Shown: positions 1 to 8,863, counted from the stretch's first letter. The stretch: 64,000 nucleotides of DNA from Citrobacter sp. RHB25-C09 (GCF_013836145.1 NZ_CP057483.1:2108001-2172000); one strand, 5' to 3'. The notes: a model not told the origin generated them from the letters alone. Numbers and translations are program-made.

Positions 1-2
1 AA

Positions 3-110
3 ACGCGGCATATCGTGGAAGACCTGACAGGCTATCGTTATGACACGCTGTGGTGTGAAACATCTGCACCGACCGCAAAACCCGCCAAATCAGCCACTAC
101 GCTGAGCTAA
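3..110 (+). CDS. C-terminal end of an unidentified upstream gene (partial)
   Basis: Frame 3 is open from the window edge to a TAA at 108-110 and encodes 35 residues ending in a hydrophilic tail rich in Thr, Ala and Lys (ending ATTLS). The other two frames close within about 50 bases. A hairpin follows the stop, which fits a gene end. The fragment is too short to identify the family. The polar tail would suit a transporter C-terminus, but that is a guess. Confidence 0.5.
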   Translation, partial: TRHIVEDLTGYRYDTLWCETSAPTAKPAKSATTLS

Positions 111-118
111 CGTGGAGG

Positions 119-154
119 CAGCCCTGAGCATAGAATTTCTATTTGTCAGGGCTG
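119..154 (+). terminator. hairpin after the partial gene
   Basis: Arms CAGCCCTGA (119-127) and TCAGGGCTG (146-154) are perfectly complementary, and the loop contains a further ATAGAA/TTCTAT pairing. It lies 8 bases after the upstream stop codon. The tract behind it is not a clean T-run, so it may be a weak terminator or an mRNA-stabilising stem. Confidence 0.5.
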
Positions 155-172
155 TCACATAACTTTTAAATG

Positions 173-187
173 ATGTTATACCAATTA
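173..187 (+). promoter_or_regulatory. candidate hexuronate-type operator upstream of ydfI
   Basis: The segment ATGTTATACCAATTA contains the half-site TATACCAATT. That matches one half of the known UxuR/ExuR consensus (AAATTGG-TATACCAATTT type). The same TACCAATTT half-site occurs ahead of uxaB at 20745. It lies about 85 bases before the ydfI start in a non-coding, A/T-rich stretch (111-272) with no other clear signal. Binding by RspR, UxuR or ExuR is inference. Confidence 0.35.
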
Positions 188-272
188 GAAAAAGATTAAT
201 TCAAATCAAAACTTACAACCACACGGGCGTTATTCTGAGACGGTCCTGATTTCATAAAAAGTAGGTCATACA

Positions 273-1736
273 ATGCAAAACAAGCTCTTAACGGCAAAAG
301 CAACGCTGCCGGGTTACGATCGCAGCGCACTGGTTACGCGTATTGTTCATCTTGGCTTCGGTGCTTTCCATCGTGCGCATCAGGGTGTGTATGCCGATAT
401 TCTGGCGGCAGAGCACAACAGCGACTGGGGGTATTGCGAGGTTAATCTGATTGGCGGTGAACAACAAATTGCCGATTTAAAACAGCAGAATAACCTTTAC
501 ACCGTGGCTGAAATGTCAGCGGACACGTGGACCGCAAGAGTGGTTGGCGTGGTCAAAAACGCGCTGCATGCGCAAGTCGATGGACAGGAAACCGTTCTGG
601 CAGCAATGTGTGAACCTCAGGTTGCGATTGTCTCACTGACGATCACGGAAAAAGGGTACTGTCACTCGCCAGCAACCGGACAATTGATGCTGGATCACCC
701 CATGATCGTCGCCGATCTACGCAATCCGCATCAGCCCAGGAGTGCCCCTGGCGTGATTGTCGAAGCTCTGGCACGTCGCAAGGCTGCGGGATTGCCGGCT
801 TTTACGGTCATGTCGTGCGATAACATGCCGGAAAACGGACATGTCATGCGTAATGTTGTCACCTCCTACGCAAAAGCGGTTGATGCTGAACTGGCGTCGT
901 GGATTGAGCAGCATGTTACATTCCCGTCCACCATGGTTGACCGCATCGTCCCCGCAGTAACGGAAGAAACACTGGATAAAATTGAAAAACTGACCGGCGT
1001 TCGCGATCCGGCAGGTGTAGCCTGTGAGCCGTTCCGTCAGTGGGTGATAGAAGATAACTTTGTCGCTGGTCGTCCACAGTGGGAGAAGGCGGGTGCAGAG
1101 CTGGTGGCCGACGTGATTCCGTTTGAGGAAATGAAGTTGCGCATGCTTAACGGCAGCCATTCATTCCTGGCGTACCTGGGCTATCTGGCAGGCTACCAAC
1201 ACATTAATGACTGCATGGGTGATGACAACTATCGTGTTGCTGCCCGGGCGCTAATGTTGAAAGAGCAGGCACCGACCTTAAAAGTGCAGGGTGTTGATCT
1301 GACGCGCTATGCCGATCTGCTGATTGATCGTTACAGCAACCCAGCGTTGCGTCACCGCACCTGGCAGATTGCGATGGACGGTAGCCAGAAGCTTCCACAG
1401 CGTATGCTGGATTCAGTGCGCTGGCATCTCGCGAACGGCAGCCGTTTTGATCTGCTGGCGCTGGGCGTGGCTGGCTGGATGCGCTATGTCGGCGGTGTGG
1501 ATGAGCAGGGCAATACCATTGAAGTTAATGACCCGCTGCTGCCAGTGATTCAGACCGCAGTACAGAACAGTGATGAAGGGGAGAGCCGCGTTGACTCTCT
1601 GCTGGGTATTGAAGCGATATTTGGCAACGAACTGCCGCATGTCGCGGCGTTTACTCAGAAAGTGAAAGAGGCGTATCTGGAACTGCTCGCTTTGGGGGCA
1701 AAAGCCACCGTCGCACGTTATGTTGCAATACTGTAG
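273..1736 (+). CDS. ydfI: mannitol dehydrogenase-family (D-mannonate oxidoreductase-like) protein YdfI
   Basis: 487 residues, the same size as E. coli YdfI. The N-terminal Rossmann segment (HLGFGAFHRAHQ, about residues 27-38) and the C-terminal KLRMLNGSHS stretch (about 290-300) with the catalytic lysine are typical of polyol/hexuronate dehydrogenases that use NAD, such as UxuB, UxaB and MtlD. Expected role: cytoplasmic NAD-dependent oxidation or reduction of a sugar acid such as mannonate/fructuronate. The exact substrate cannot be read from sequence. It is followed convergently by the GntR regulator ydfH, a pairing conserved in enterics. K-12 carries the small gene ydfZ between these genes; it is absent here. 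Confidence 0.9.
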   Translation: MQNKLLTAKATLPGYDRSALVTRIVHLGFGAFHRAHQGVYADILAAEHNSDWGYCEVNLIGGEQQIADLKQQNNLYTVAEMSADTWTARVVGVVKNALHAQVDGQETVLAAMCEPQVAIVSLTITEKGYCHSPATGQLMLDHPMIVADLRNPHQPRSAPGVIVEALARRKAAGLPAFTVMSCDNMPENGHVMRNVVTSYAKAVDAELASWIEQHVTFPSTMVDRIVPAVTEETLDKIEKLTGVRDPAGVACEPFRQWVIEDNFVAGRPQWEKAGAELVADVIPFEEMKLRMLNGSHSFLAYLGYLAGYQHINDCMGDDNYRVAARALMLKEQAPTLKVQGVDLTRYADLLIDRYSNPALRHRTWQIAMDGSQKLPQRMLDSVRWHLANGSRFDLLALGVAGWMRYVGGVDEQGNTIEVNDPLLPVIQTAVQNSDEGESRVDSLLGIEAIFGNELPHVAAFTQKVKEAYLELLALGAKATVARYVAIL

Positions 1737-1778
1737 GACTGACAAACGAAGCGCCATCAGGCAATCAAAGGCGAGGGA

Positions 1779-2465
1779 TTACTCTTCGCTGAACCAGTCG
1801 CGATTTTCCTGGCGGATCAACTGAACGGATGCGCTAATTTCCTGCAAATGCTGCGTCATGGCGCGATCAACAGCATTAGCGTCATGATTTTCGAGGGCTT
1901 TAAAAATCTCAAGATGCTGGCGGTGCAACATCTCGGGGGGAGAAATGTGGTCAAGGCTCATATAGCGAACGCGGTCAATGGTCGCCTTGATGTTCTCAAC
2001 CGTATCCCATGCCAACTGGCAATCAGCAATTAATGCCAGCTTTTGATGAAACTCATCATCGAGATCGAAGAAATCATTTAGCTGCTTGCGCTCAATCGCA
2101 ATCCGCTGTTGATTCAGGTTTTGTTCTAACTGATAACACTGACTTTCAGTCACCATCGCGGCAGCACGTCGCACCACCGCACACTCAATTGCCTGTCGTA
2201 CAAAACAGCCGTTTCGCACCTGAGATAACGAGATTTTATTCACGTAACTGCCGCGCTGCGGCCGGATCTGAATTAATCCGTTTTCGGCGAGCTTAATAAA
2301 TGCTTCGCGTACCGGCTGACGGGAGACATTAAAGCGAACAGAAACCTCTTTCTCAGAAAGGGGGGTACCTGGCGCAATCAGGCAGTGCACGATATCGCGA
2401 CGAAGAATACGATAAATCTGCTGATTTACGGGCTGTGTAGGATTGAGCTGCGTTTCGACGGTCAT
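1779..2465 (-). CDS. rspR: GntR-family (FadR subfamily) transcriptional regulator RspR
   Basis: 228 residues, as in E. coli RspR (YdfH). Residues about 10-75 form the GntR winged helix, with the signature run SEKEVSVRFNVSRQPVREAF. The remaining 150 residues are the all-helical FCD ligand-binding domain; its metal-binding Asp/His positions include DDEFHQKL and the late HLE motif. In E. coli this protein represses rspAB and responds to sugar-acid metabolism. Here it converges on ydfI, which may be its target. No strong SD is visible; the start agrees with the family. Confidence 0.9.
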   Translation of the reverse strand: MTVETQLNPTQPVNQQIYRILRRDIVHCLIAPGTPLSEKEVSVRFNVSRQPVREAFIKLAENGLIQIRPQRGSYVNKISLSQVRNGCFVRQAIECAVVRRAAAMVTESQCYQLEQNLNQQRIAIERKQLNDFFDLDDEFHQKLALIADCQLAWDTVENIKATIDRVRYMSLDHISPPEMLHRQHLEIFKALENHDANAVDRAMTQHLQEISASVQLIRQENRDWFSEE

Positions 2466-2522
2466 TCGTTCATGCTTTTTAGTAGGTTAACGGTGAAATT
2501 TTACCACTTTTTTGCCTTTATC

Positions 2523-2548
2523 TATACCCGACCCGCAGGTCGGGTATA
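2523..2548 (-). terminator. perfect 11-bp hairpin downstream of ydfG
   Basis: TATACCCGACC (2523-2533) pairs exactly with GGTCGGGTATA (2538-2548) around the loop CGCA. It sits 4 bases beyond the ydfG stop and before the ydfH promoter region. It lacks a long T-run on the minus strand, so it may act as a transcript-end stem rather than a classical intrinsic terminator. Confidence 0.6.
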
Positions 2549-2552
2549 AAAA

Positions 2553-3299
2553 TTAACCGCGATGGACGTTAAGACCAGCAAAAGACTGCGCGACAGGCAT
2601 CATTTCGACCGTGTTGATGTTCACATGTGCAGGCAACGTTGCCACCCACCAGACCGTTTCAGTGACGTCTTCAGGCGTCAACGCCGTCGTGTTGGCGTAG
2701 GCGTTGCTTGCCTTTTCATCATCGCCTTTAAAGCGCACATTGGAGAACTCTGTACCGCCAACCAGTCCCGGTTCGATATCGGTGACGCGAATTGCGGTAC
2801 CGTGGAGGTCAGTACGTAGGTTTAAACTGAATTGACGGACAAACGCTTTTGTCGCGCCATAGACGTTACCACCAGCATATGGCCAGCTACCCGCAGTTGA
2901 ACCGATATTAATGATATGACCGCGATTACGTTCCACCATGCCTGGAAGCACGGCCCGGGTCATATACACCAGACCTTTATTGTTGGTGTCGATCATGGTT
3001 TCCCAGTCCTCTACGCTGGCTTTATGCGCAGGCTCAAGACCGAGCGCCAGTCCGGCATTGTTGACCAGTACGTCAATCTCACGCCATTTTGCAGGCAATG
3101 ACGCCAGCATCTCTTCAATGGCTGCGCGATTGCGCACGTCCAACTGGGCTGTCAGTACGTTATCGCCCAGTGACTCTTTTAATTCTTGCAGGCGTTCCTG
3201 GCGACGGCCAGTGGCAATGACTTTATGCCCATTCTCAACAAAACGACGTGTAATGCATTCACCAAAACCTGCTGTTGCTCCGGTTACTAAAACGATCAT
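2553..3299 (-). CDS. ydfG: NADP-dependent 3-hydroxy acid dehydrogenase (serine/allo-threonine dehydrogenase) YdfG
   Basis: Classical short-chain dehydrogenase of 248 residues. The cofactor motif TGATAGFG is at residues 6-13, NNAG at about 80, and the catalytic Ser plus YxxxK (YGATK) at about 147-151. In E. coli it oxidises L-allo-threonine and serine and reduces malonic semialdehyde in pyrimidine breakdown. The ATG at 3299 is chosen over an upstream in-frame codon at 3314 because GAGGAAC lies just upstream of it and the family begins MIVLVTGATAGFGE. Cytoplasmic tetramer by homology. Confidence 0.95.
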   Translation of the reverse strand: MIVLVTGATAGFGECITRRFVENGHKVIATGRRQERLQELKESLGDNVLTAQLDVRNRAAIEEMLASLPAKWREIDVLVNNAGLALGLEPAHKASVEDWETMIDTNNKGLVYMTRAVLPGMVERNRGHIINIGSTAGSWPYAGGNVYGATKAFVRQFSLNLRTDLHGTAIRVTDIEPGLVGGTEFSNVRFKGDDEKASNAYANTTALTPEDVTETVWWVATLPAHVNINTVEMMPVAQSFAGLNVHRG

Positions 3300-3436
3300 C
3301 TCACTGTTCCTCAACGCTTTTTACGTGGTAATACCATAGCACGCGATCGTCCATCACAGGTAATGCTGCTTTACAGGATTGCGGTCCTGGGCGCTGAAGC
3401 CTACTCTAAGGAACACGCCATTTTCGGGAGTAAAAG

Positions 3437-5479
3437 ATGTCGTTATCGAATCCGTTTTTCAGTCATAGCCTGTTACCGTACCAGGCCCCTCGGTTTGATC
3501 TGATTGAAACCAGCCATTATCAGCCAGCTTTTGAGGAAGGCATCCGACAAAAGCGCGCGGAAATTGCTGCCATCGTCGGCAACAGCGCAGCCCCTGACTT
3601 TAACAATACGCTTCTTGCGTTAGAGAGGAGCGGTGAGCTGTTAACAAGAGTCACCAACGTCTTTTTTGCCATGACGGCTGCACATACTAATGATGAATTG
3701 CAGCGTCTGGACGAACTTTTTTCTGCCGAACTTGCTGCGCTATCCAATGATATCTGGCTGGATAGTGCGCTATTTGCCCGTGTAGATGCGGTCTGGCAAC
3801 AGCGGGCGTCTTTGCCGCTGGATGCGGAATCACTGCGCTTGACAGAGGTCACGCATCAGCGATTCGTTCTGGCTGGGGCACAATTAGCCGAAGCCGACAA
3901 AGCGCAGCTACGCCAGTTGAATACCGAAGCGGCGACGTTGACCAGCCAGTTTAATCAGCGACTGCTGGCAGCCAATAAAACCGGTGGACTGGTGGTCGAT
4001 TACGTTCACCAGCTGGATGGATTAACCCCCGAAGAAATTGCCGTCGCGCGGGAAGCCGCCAGTGAAAAGGGGCTGGCAGAAGGATGGTTGATTCCCTTAT
4101 TGAACACCACGCAACAACCGGCACTCGCTTCGCTGCGCGATCGCCAGACGCGGGAGAACCTGTTTACCGCCGGGTGGATGCGTGCTGAAAAGGGGGACGC
4201 GAATGATACCCGTCCGCTCATTCAACGGCTGATTGCTATACGCACCGCCCAGGCGAAGTTGCTCAATTTTCCCGACTACGCCTCGTGGAAAATCGCCGAC
4301 CAGATGGCGAAAACGCCGGAGTCGGCATTAACGTTTATGCGTGCCCTCGTTCCCGCAGCGCGTCAGCGGGTGCTAAATGAACAGGCAGATATACAAAAAG
4401 TCATTGATGACGAGCAGGCCGGATTCACCGTGCAGGCCTGGGACTGGGCATATTACGCTGAGCAGGTGCGGCGGGCAAAATATGCCCTCGATGAGTCGCA
4501 GCTCAAACCCTATTTCGCCTTAGATACCGTGCTTAACGAAGGGGTTTTTTGGACTGCGAATCAACTGTTTGGCATCCGATTCATTGAGCGTTTCGATATC
4601 CCTGTCTATCATCCCGACGTTCGGGTATGGGAGATTTTCGACCAGGACGGCGAAGGTCTGGCGCTCTTTTTCGGTGACTTCTTTGCCCGCGACTCGAAAA
4701 GCGGCGGTGCATGGATGGGGAATTTTGTAGAGCAATCGACACTGAATGACGCTCGCCCGGTTATCTACAACGTCTGCAATTATCAGAAACCCACGGCGGG
4801 GCAGCCTGCGCTCCTGTTCTGGGATGATGTGATCACGCTATTCCATGAGTTTGGTCACACGCTGCATGGGCTGTTTGCCAGTCAACGCTATGCCACGCTC
4901 TCCGGCACGAACACGCCGCGCGATTTTGTGGAGTTTCCTTCACAGATAAACGAGCACTGGGCAAGTCACCCCGATGTCTTTGACCGCTATGCCCGGCATT
5001 ATGCAACCGGCGAGAAAATGCCACCGGAATTGCAGGAAAAAATGCGCAAGGCGAGCCTGTTTAATAAAGGCTATGAGATGACTGAACTGCTCAGCGCAGC
5101 CTTACTGGATATGGGCTGGCATCGGTTATCCGGAGACGCTCCGGAATCTGTCGAAGCGCGTGAAAAACAGATCCTGGCCGCAGAAAATCTGGACCTCCCG
5201 GCGGTACCACCGCGTTATCGCAGCAGTTATTTTGCCCATATCTTCGGTGGTGGCTATGCCGCAGGCTACTATGCCTACCTCTGGACGCAAATGTTGGCGG
5301 ACGATGGCTATCAGTGGTTTGTTGAGCATGGGGGATTGTTGCGAAAAAATGGTCAACGTTTTCGCGACGCGATCCTTTCCCGCGGTAACAGTGAAGCCCT
5401 TGAACACCTCTATCCCACGTGGCGGGGGCGGGAACCTGACATCAGCGCGATGTTGAAACATCGTGGACTGGCTGAATAA
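3437..5479 (+). CDS. dcp: peptidyl-dipeptidase Dcp
   Basis: 680 residues, almost the length of E. coli Dcp (681). M3-family zinc metallopeptidase with the HEFGH motif at residues 470-474 (two zinc-ligand histidines and the catalytic Glu) and a downstream FPSQINEHW segment carrying the third ligand. It removes C-terminal dipeptides from peptides, mostly in the cytoplasm and periplasmic extract. There is no signal peptide. It is divergent from ydfG with a 137-bp shared upstream region. SD GGGAG precedes the ATG. Confidence 0.97.
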   Translation: MSLSNPFFSHSLLPYQAPRFDLIETSHYQPAFEEGIRQKRAEIAAIVGNSAAPDFNNTLLALERSGELLTRVTNVFFAMTAAHTNDELQRLDELFSAELAALSNDIWLDSALFARVDAVWQQRASLPLDAESLRLTEVTHQRFVLAGAQLAEADKAQLRQLNTEAATLTSQFNQRLLAANKTGGLVVDYVHQLDGLTPEEIAVAREAASEKGLAEGWLIPLLNTTQQPALASLRDRQTRENLFTAGWMRAEKGDANDTRPLIQRLIAIRTAQAKLLNFPDYASWKIADQMAKTPESALTFMRALVPAARQRVLNEQADIQKVIDDEQAGFTVQAWDWAYYAEQVRRAKYALDESQLKPYFALDTVLNEGVFWTANQLFGIRFIERFDIPVYHPDVRVWEIFDQDGEGLALFFGDFFARDSKSGGAWMGNFVEQSTLNDARPVIYNVCNYQKPTAGQPALLFWDDVITLFHEFGHTLHGLFASQRYATLSGTNTPRDFVEFPSQINEHWASHPDVFDRYARHYATGEKMPPELQEKMRKASLFNKGYEMTELLSAALLDMGWHRLSGDAPESVEAREKQILAAENLDLPAVPPRYRSSYFAHIFGGGYAAGYYAYLWTQMLADDGYQWFVEHGGLLRKNGQRFRDAILSRGNSEALEHLYPTWRGREPDISAMLKHRGLAE

Positions 5480-5520
5480 CGCCGTGCGATGTCAGACATC
5501 TCGTCAGGCATCGCTAAACT

Positions 5521-6042
5521 TCAGTCATCCAGTAACGACAGTAATTGTGCCAGTGCAAAACGGACAGACTGGCTTAAGACGGCATCGCAGTCGCCGTCGA
5601 AATGTTGTACAGATGTACTAAAGTTGCCCCGTATATTCCAGGCAAACCAGACGGTACCCGCTGGGGTACCGTCTTCACCCCCTTCAGGCCCGCCGTAACC
5701 ACTTATCGCAACAGAAATATCCACATCGGCATTCTTCAGGGCACCGTTTGCCATTTCATGCACTACGGCTTCGCTGACGGCGGTATATTTCTCCAGAGTG
5801 CTCTTCTCGACGCCAAGTATTCTCTGTTTGGCTTCATCTGTGAAGGTGATAAAACCGACGCCATAGAACTCAGGCGTATCGTCGGCTGCGCAAAGCGCAG
5901 AGGCCAGTTTGCCCCCGGTGCAGGATTCAGCTGTGGTCAGGCGCATATGATGGTTGACAAGCCAGCGACCTAGCCGGTTTGTGAGCTGTTCGACGGTTTC
6001 TGTTTCTTTTAATTCGATGGTTTTGTTTTTAGATATTTGCAT
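5521..6042 (-). CDS. ydeJ: CinA-like C-terminal (PncC-type amidase) domain protein YdeJ
   Basis: 173 residues, a stand-alone CinA C-terminal domain. The family signature TTAESCTGGKLASAL is at about residues 37-51 and SGYGGPEGGEDGTPAGTV at about 114-131. Active relatives (PncC) deamidate nicotinamide mononucleotide to NaMN; E. coli YdeJ has no assigned role and may be inactive. Its start lies 2 bases after the stop of the DUF421 gene, so it is the last gene of a three-gene minus-strand operon. It converges with dcp across 41 bases. Confidence 0.88.
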   Translation of the reverse strand: MQISKNKTIELKETETVEQLTNRLGRWLVNHHMRLTTAESCTGGKLASALCAADDTPEFYGVGFITFTDEAKQRILGVEKSTLEKYTAVSEAVVHEMANGALKNADVDISVAISGYGGPEGGEDGTPAGTVWFAWNIRGNFSTSVQHFDGDCDAVLSQSVRFALAQLLSLLDD

Positions 6043-6044
6043 GA

Positions 6045-6494
6045 TTATTTTTCCGCTTCAGGAATAATAGAAATCTGACCATTTCTTTCCAGTATGGCAT
6101 ATTTGATCTCTTTCAATTCCAGAATGCCGTGATTCTGGCGCGCGGCAAGCAGGATATCATCGCAGGAGACACTCACTTTTTGAAGTTTACTCTCGTGGGC
6201 AATACCATGATCCACAAGAATTACCGGTGAGCCGTCGATAATATTTTCTGCGCCGGGAATTTTCTTTTTAATAAAGCCGAAGATAATATCTACTGCCACC
6301 AGCGTGATAATGGTTAACATAGCCCCGGTGACAGAGAAATCTTCACCCAGCAACGCCTGCTGTGTAGCTTCACTAATAATAAGCAAGAGAATCAAATCAA
6401 AACTGGTCATCTGGAGCAAAGTTCGCCGGCCAGCGATTTTAAAAACAATGAGCAGGATCAGATAGATCGCCACAGCTCTGAGCACCATGTCCAT
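6045..6494 (-). CDS. DUF421 (YetF/YcaP-like) membrane protein
   Basis: 149 residues. Three hydrophobic segments occupy about residues 3-17, 30-46 and 55-73, followed by a soluble C-terminal domain of about 70 residues containing the family's ENIIDGSPVILVDHG stretch and ending in a polar tail. This is the standard DUF421 layout (YetF, YcaP, YdfR). The molecular function is unknown. It sits between a single-span membrane protein (9-base gap) and ydeJ (2-base gap), so the three are probably cotranscribed. It is not in the K-12 ydeJ-ydeI interval. Confidence 0.8.
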   Translation of the reverse strand: MDMVLRAVAIYLILLIVFKIAGRRTLLQMTSFDLILLLIISEATQQALLGEDFSVTGAMLTIITLVAVDIIFGFIKKKIPGAENIIDGSPVILVDHGIAHESKLQKVSVSCDDILLAARQNHGILELKEIKYAILERNGQISIIPEAEK

Positions 6495-6503
6495 GCGATT
6501 CTC

Positions 6504-7016
6504 CTAGGGATAAATCAGTTGAGAAATGGCCGTTTCCGGTTGGCTGTTTACAGATATTGTCGTCCGGACATATCCCGGGACAATGGGCTTGAGGTATAGC
6601 TGCGTGGATAATTCTCCCCAGGCGGGAGAAGTCGCATAGTGCAGGACTAACGTATTGTTCATGCTATACATCTTGTCCGGTTGTGGGACGATATTCTCCA
6701 CCTGAAAGGCCTGCAAAAACTCGTCACCCAGCTGCAGCGTGTAAGATGTAGAGTTCTTTTCCGAGGCCGTGACGGTCATTGTAAAATCACTCATGAGTCG
6801 CCCAAATTTTTCATATTCAATATGTGTGCCGTTATTTCCATTAGTGTCATGCTTTGCACTGAAATAGCCGCTGGAGAAAAACCCTACCAGGGCGGAAATA
6901 ATAATTAAAATCAACGCAGTAAACCCGAATCGTCTGAATTTATCCTCAAAATTAAGCGCAAAGGTACTTTCTTCAATAAACGGCAGTTGTCGTTTCGTTT
7001 TAATTTTCTCTTGCAT
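6504..7016 (-). CDS. hypothetical single-span membrane-anchored protein
   Basis: 170 residues. A basic cytoplasmic start (KIKTKRQ) is followed by one strong transmembrane helix at about residues 33-52 and an extracytoplasmic domain of about 115 residues with alternating polar/apolar segments suggestive of beta structure and no cysteines. I do not recognise the family. It is the first gene of the operon with DUF421 and ydeJ, and is divergent from ydeI across 135 bp. An envelope role is inferred from topology and neighbours only. Confidence 0.7.
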   Translation of the reverse strand: MQEKIKTKRQLPFIEESTFALNFEDKFRRFGFTALILIIISALVGFFSSGYFSAKHDTNGNNGTHIEYEKFGRLMSDFTMTVTASEKNSTSYTLQLGDEFLQAFQVENIVPQPDKMYSMNNTLVLHYATSPAWGELSTQLYLKPIVPGYVRTTISVNSQPETAISQLIYP

Positions 7017-7151
7017 AGGCTCACCAAATTATATGAAGGTTGTACCTGTCTGATTTTTCTTAAATATGTTAAGTATCACGATTGTTATTTGTCAGATTTA
7101 AAAATAGCAACCAGGCTTAATTAGTCAAACCTAACGCAATCAGGAGAGAGT

Positions 7152-7544
7152 ATGAATCGTAAAATTATGGTCCTGACGGGGTTTCTGATAATGCCTTACA
7201 CGCTGGCAGCTCAGGAAGGAGGCCTCAAGAACGATGCCGCGCCGCCTCCGCCTCACGCTATTGAAGATGGCTACAGGGGCGTAGAGGATTCAAAAAAAAT
7301 GACCGTGGAGTTTGCAAAAGGGATGCATGACGGCGCTACGGTGTCGTTACGGGGAAATCTCATACAGCATAAGAGCGACGATCGCTATGTCTTTCGTGAT
7401 AAATCCGGGCAGATAGAGACGATTATTCCTGCGGCCGTGTTTGACGATCGTGTAGTACAACCCGACCAAATGATCAGCATTAACGGCAGCCTGGATAAAA
7501 AATCAACACCTCCGGTCGTGCGGGTAAATCGCCTGCAAAAATAA
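7152..7544 (+). CDS. ydeI: YdeI/YgiW-type periplasmic OB-fold stress-tolerance protein
   Basis: 130 residues. A signal peptide ending near LAA (residue 19-20) is followed by a proline-rich linker and a bacterial OB-fold (BOF) domain: GATVSLRGNLI, then YVFRDKSGQI, then the closing VVRVNRLQ. This family (YgiW, YdeI, VisP) is periplasmic, binds small cationic or sugar ligands and is linked to peroxide and antimicrobial-peptide tolerance. SD AGGAGAG precedes the ATG. The shared divergent region contains the inverted repeat CTTAAATATGTTAAG at 7059-7073, a possible regulator site. RcsB control is known for the Salmonella homologue but is not provable here. Confidence 0.88.
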   Translation: MNRKIMVLTGFLIMPYTLAAQEGGLKNDAAPPPPHAIEDGYRGVEDSKKMTVEFAKGMHDGATVSLRGNLIQHKSDDRYVFRDKSGQIETIIPAAVFDDRVVQPDQMISINGSLDKKSTPPVVRVNRLQK

Positions 7545-7595
7545 ATTAACTTGATGTAGAATACGGGCTTCATTTTCTGGAGCTCGTCTTTTCGC

Positions 7596-7679
7596 ATGTT
7601 TGCTTTACTGTCCGTCATTATATTCGTTCAGCAGCACTCTGTTGGCGCCAATAGCGTCCAGGTGATGTTCGGCCCATGA
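7596..7679 (+). CDS. small 27-residue hydrophobic ORF, translationally overlapping the next gene
   Basis: ATG at 7596 opens a 27-codon frame whose first half is hydrophobic (MFALLSVIIFV) and whose TGA (7677-7679) overlaps the ATG of the lipoprotein gene as ATGA. GGAG lies 12 bases upstream, a somewhat long spacing. The ATGA junction suggests translational coupling, so this could be a leader peptide or a tiny membrane protein. Equally it could be a chance frame. It is too short for homology recognition. Confidence 0.3.
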   Translation: MFALLSVIIFVQQHSVGANSVQVMFGP

Positions 7680-8839
7680 ACATTATTACGCCGATATTCA
7701 TCTCCTCATTAATATTACTCACCGGGTGTAACAGTACATTATCGCAAATTGAAATGCCTGCGGAGCAGAGGGCTCAGGCTGTGGTCGGGTATTATGCGCG
7801 CGGTATTAATCCCATGATTGTGCAGTATATGCAGGAAAAGAAAGTCAGTGGGATGATCGTCGCTGTCATCCAACACAATGGGCCAGTAGAGTTTCATTGT
7901 TACGGCATTACTGATGACCATAATCGTTACAGTGTCACGCCGGATACATTGTTTGCTCTGGGTTCACTGAGTAAAGGCGTGAGTGCAGAAGTGGCGATGA
8001 TACTGGTGAATCAAGGGATCCTCAACTGGTCTGACACGCTTGAAATTCTTCTGCCGCAGGGGACGGCGCTAAGCGCTGACGCCAGGAAAATCACGCTGCT
8101 GCAACTGGTCACCCATACCTCGGGGCTACCCCGACAGCCGATGGATCTGCTGACGCTGGAGAACCTGCTGCGTTATCTCAGTACCGGGGAAAATTTCTAC
8201 GCTCAGCTTGATGAAGATAGCGTACTGGACTATCTCGCCGACTTTACTGCGCCCGGCGCGCGCGTTCCACAGTATTCGAATATTGGCTTTTCGCTGTTGG
8301 GCTACATGCTGCAACGCCGAACAGGAGAGACGATTCAGACCCTGGCACAGCGCCTGATCTTCCAACCGCTGGCGATGAATAACAGCAGCTTTACCCCAGA
8401 GCATCTCAGAAATTACCCTCAACGCGCATTAGGTCACGCGGGCGATCAGCCGAAGTTTATCACGCGTGGGGAACTGACGCCGGACTGGACGTTCCGCCGC
8501 AATATGGTGGGTGCGGCAAGTCTGTACAGTAGCGCACGTGACCTTGCAGCCTACCTGCGGGCACATATTGCCCCTGCGGGAAATGCGGAACTTGACCGTG
8601 CCTTTGCTGATGTGTCGCGCACCTGGTTTTACCGGCAAAAAGAGGCGGCAAATATCGCCTGGGTGAGTGATATTTATCCTACTCAAACCATTACTTACCA
8701 GGTGGGATATATTGGCGGTTATTCCAGTTACATCGGCTTTGATAAACAGCACCAGAACGCGGTTGTTGTACTGCAAAATAGCTTCAACTGGAGCAATTAT
8801 CTCGGTCATACTATTTTGAGAAAACTCGCAGAACAGTAA
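7676..8839 (+). CDS. class C beta-lactamase-related serine hydrolase lipoprotein
   Basis: 387 residues. The lipobox LLTGC places the lipidated Cys at residue 18, so the protein is membrane-anchored on the periplasmic side. The penicillin-binding fold shows SLSK (SxxK) at 97-100 and YSN (YxN) at 200-202. The third KTG/HxG element is not obvious; GYIGGYSSYIG near residue 342 occupies its place. Relatives include AmpH and EstB-type esterases or peptidases, so a peptidoglycan-peptide hydrolase or esterase is likelier than a true beta-lactamase. It stands where K-12 carries dgcZ. It may be coupled to the 27-codon ORF through the ATGA overlap. Confidence 0.85.
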   Translation: MNIITPIFISSLILLTGCNSTLSQIEMPAEQRAQAVVGYYARGINPMIVQYMQEKKVSGMIVAVIQHNGPVEFHCYGITDDHNRYSVTPDTLFALGSLSKGVSAEVAMILVNQGILNWSDTLEILLPQGTALSADARKITLLQLVTHTSGLPRQPMDLLTLENLLRYLSTGENFYAQLDEDSVLDYLADFTAPGARVPQYSNIGFSLLGYMLQRRTGETIQTLAQRLIFQPLAMNNSSFTPEHLRNYPQRALGHAGDQPKFITRGELTPDWTFRRNMVGAASLYSSARDLAAYLRAHIAPAGNAELDRAFADVSRTWFYRQKEAANIAWVSDIYPTQTITYQVGYIGGYSSYIGFDKQHQNAVVVLQNSFNWSNYLGHTILRKLAEQ

Positions 8840-8863
8840 ATTATCGCCTCAGAGATCCCGCAG

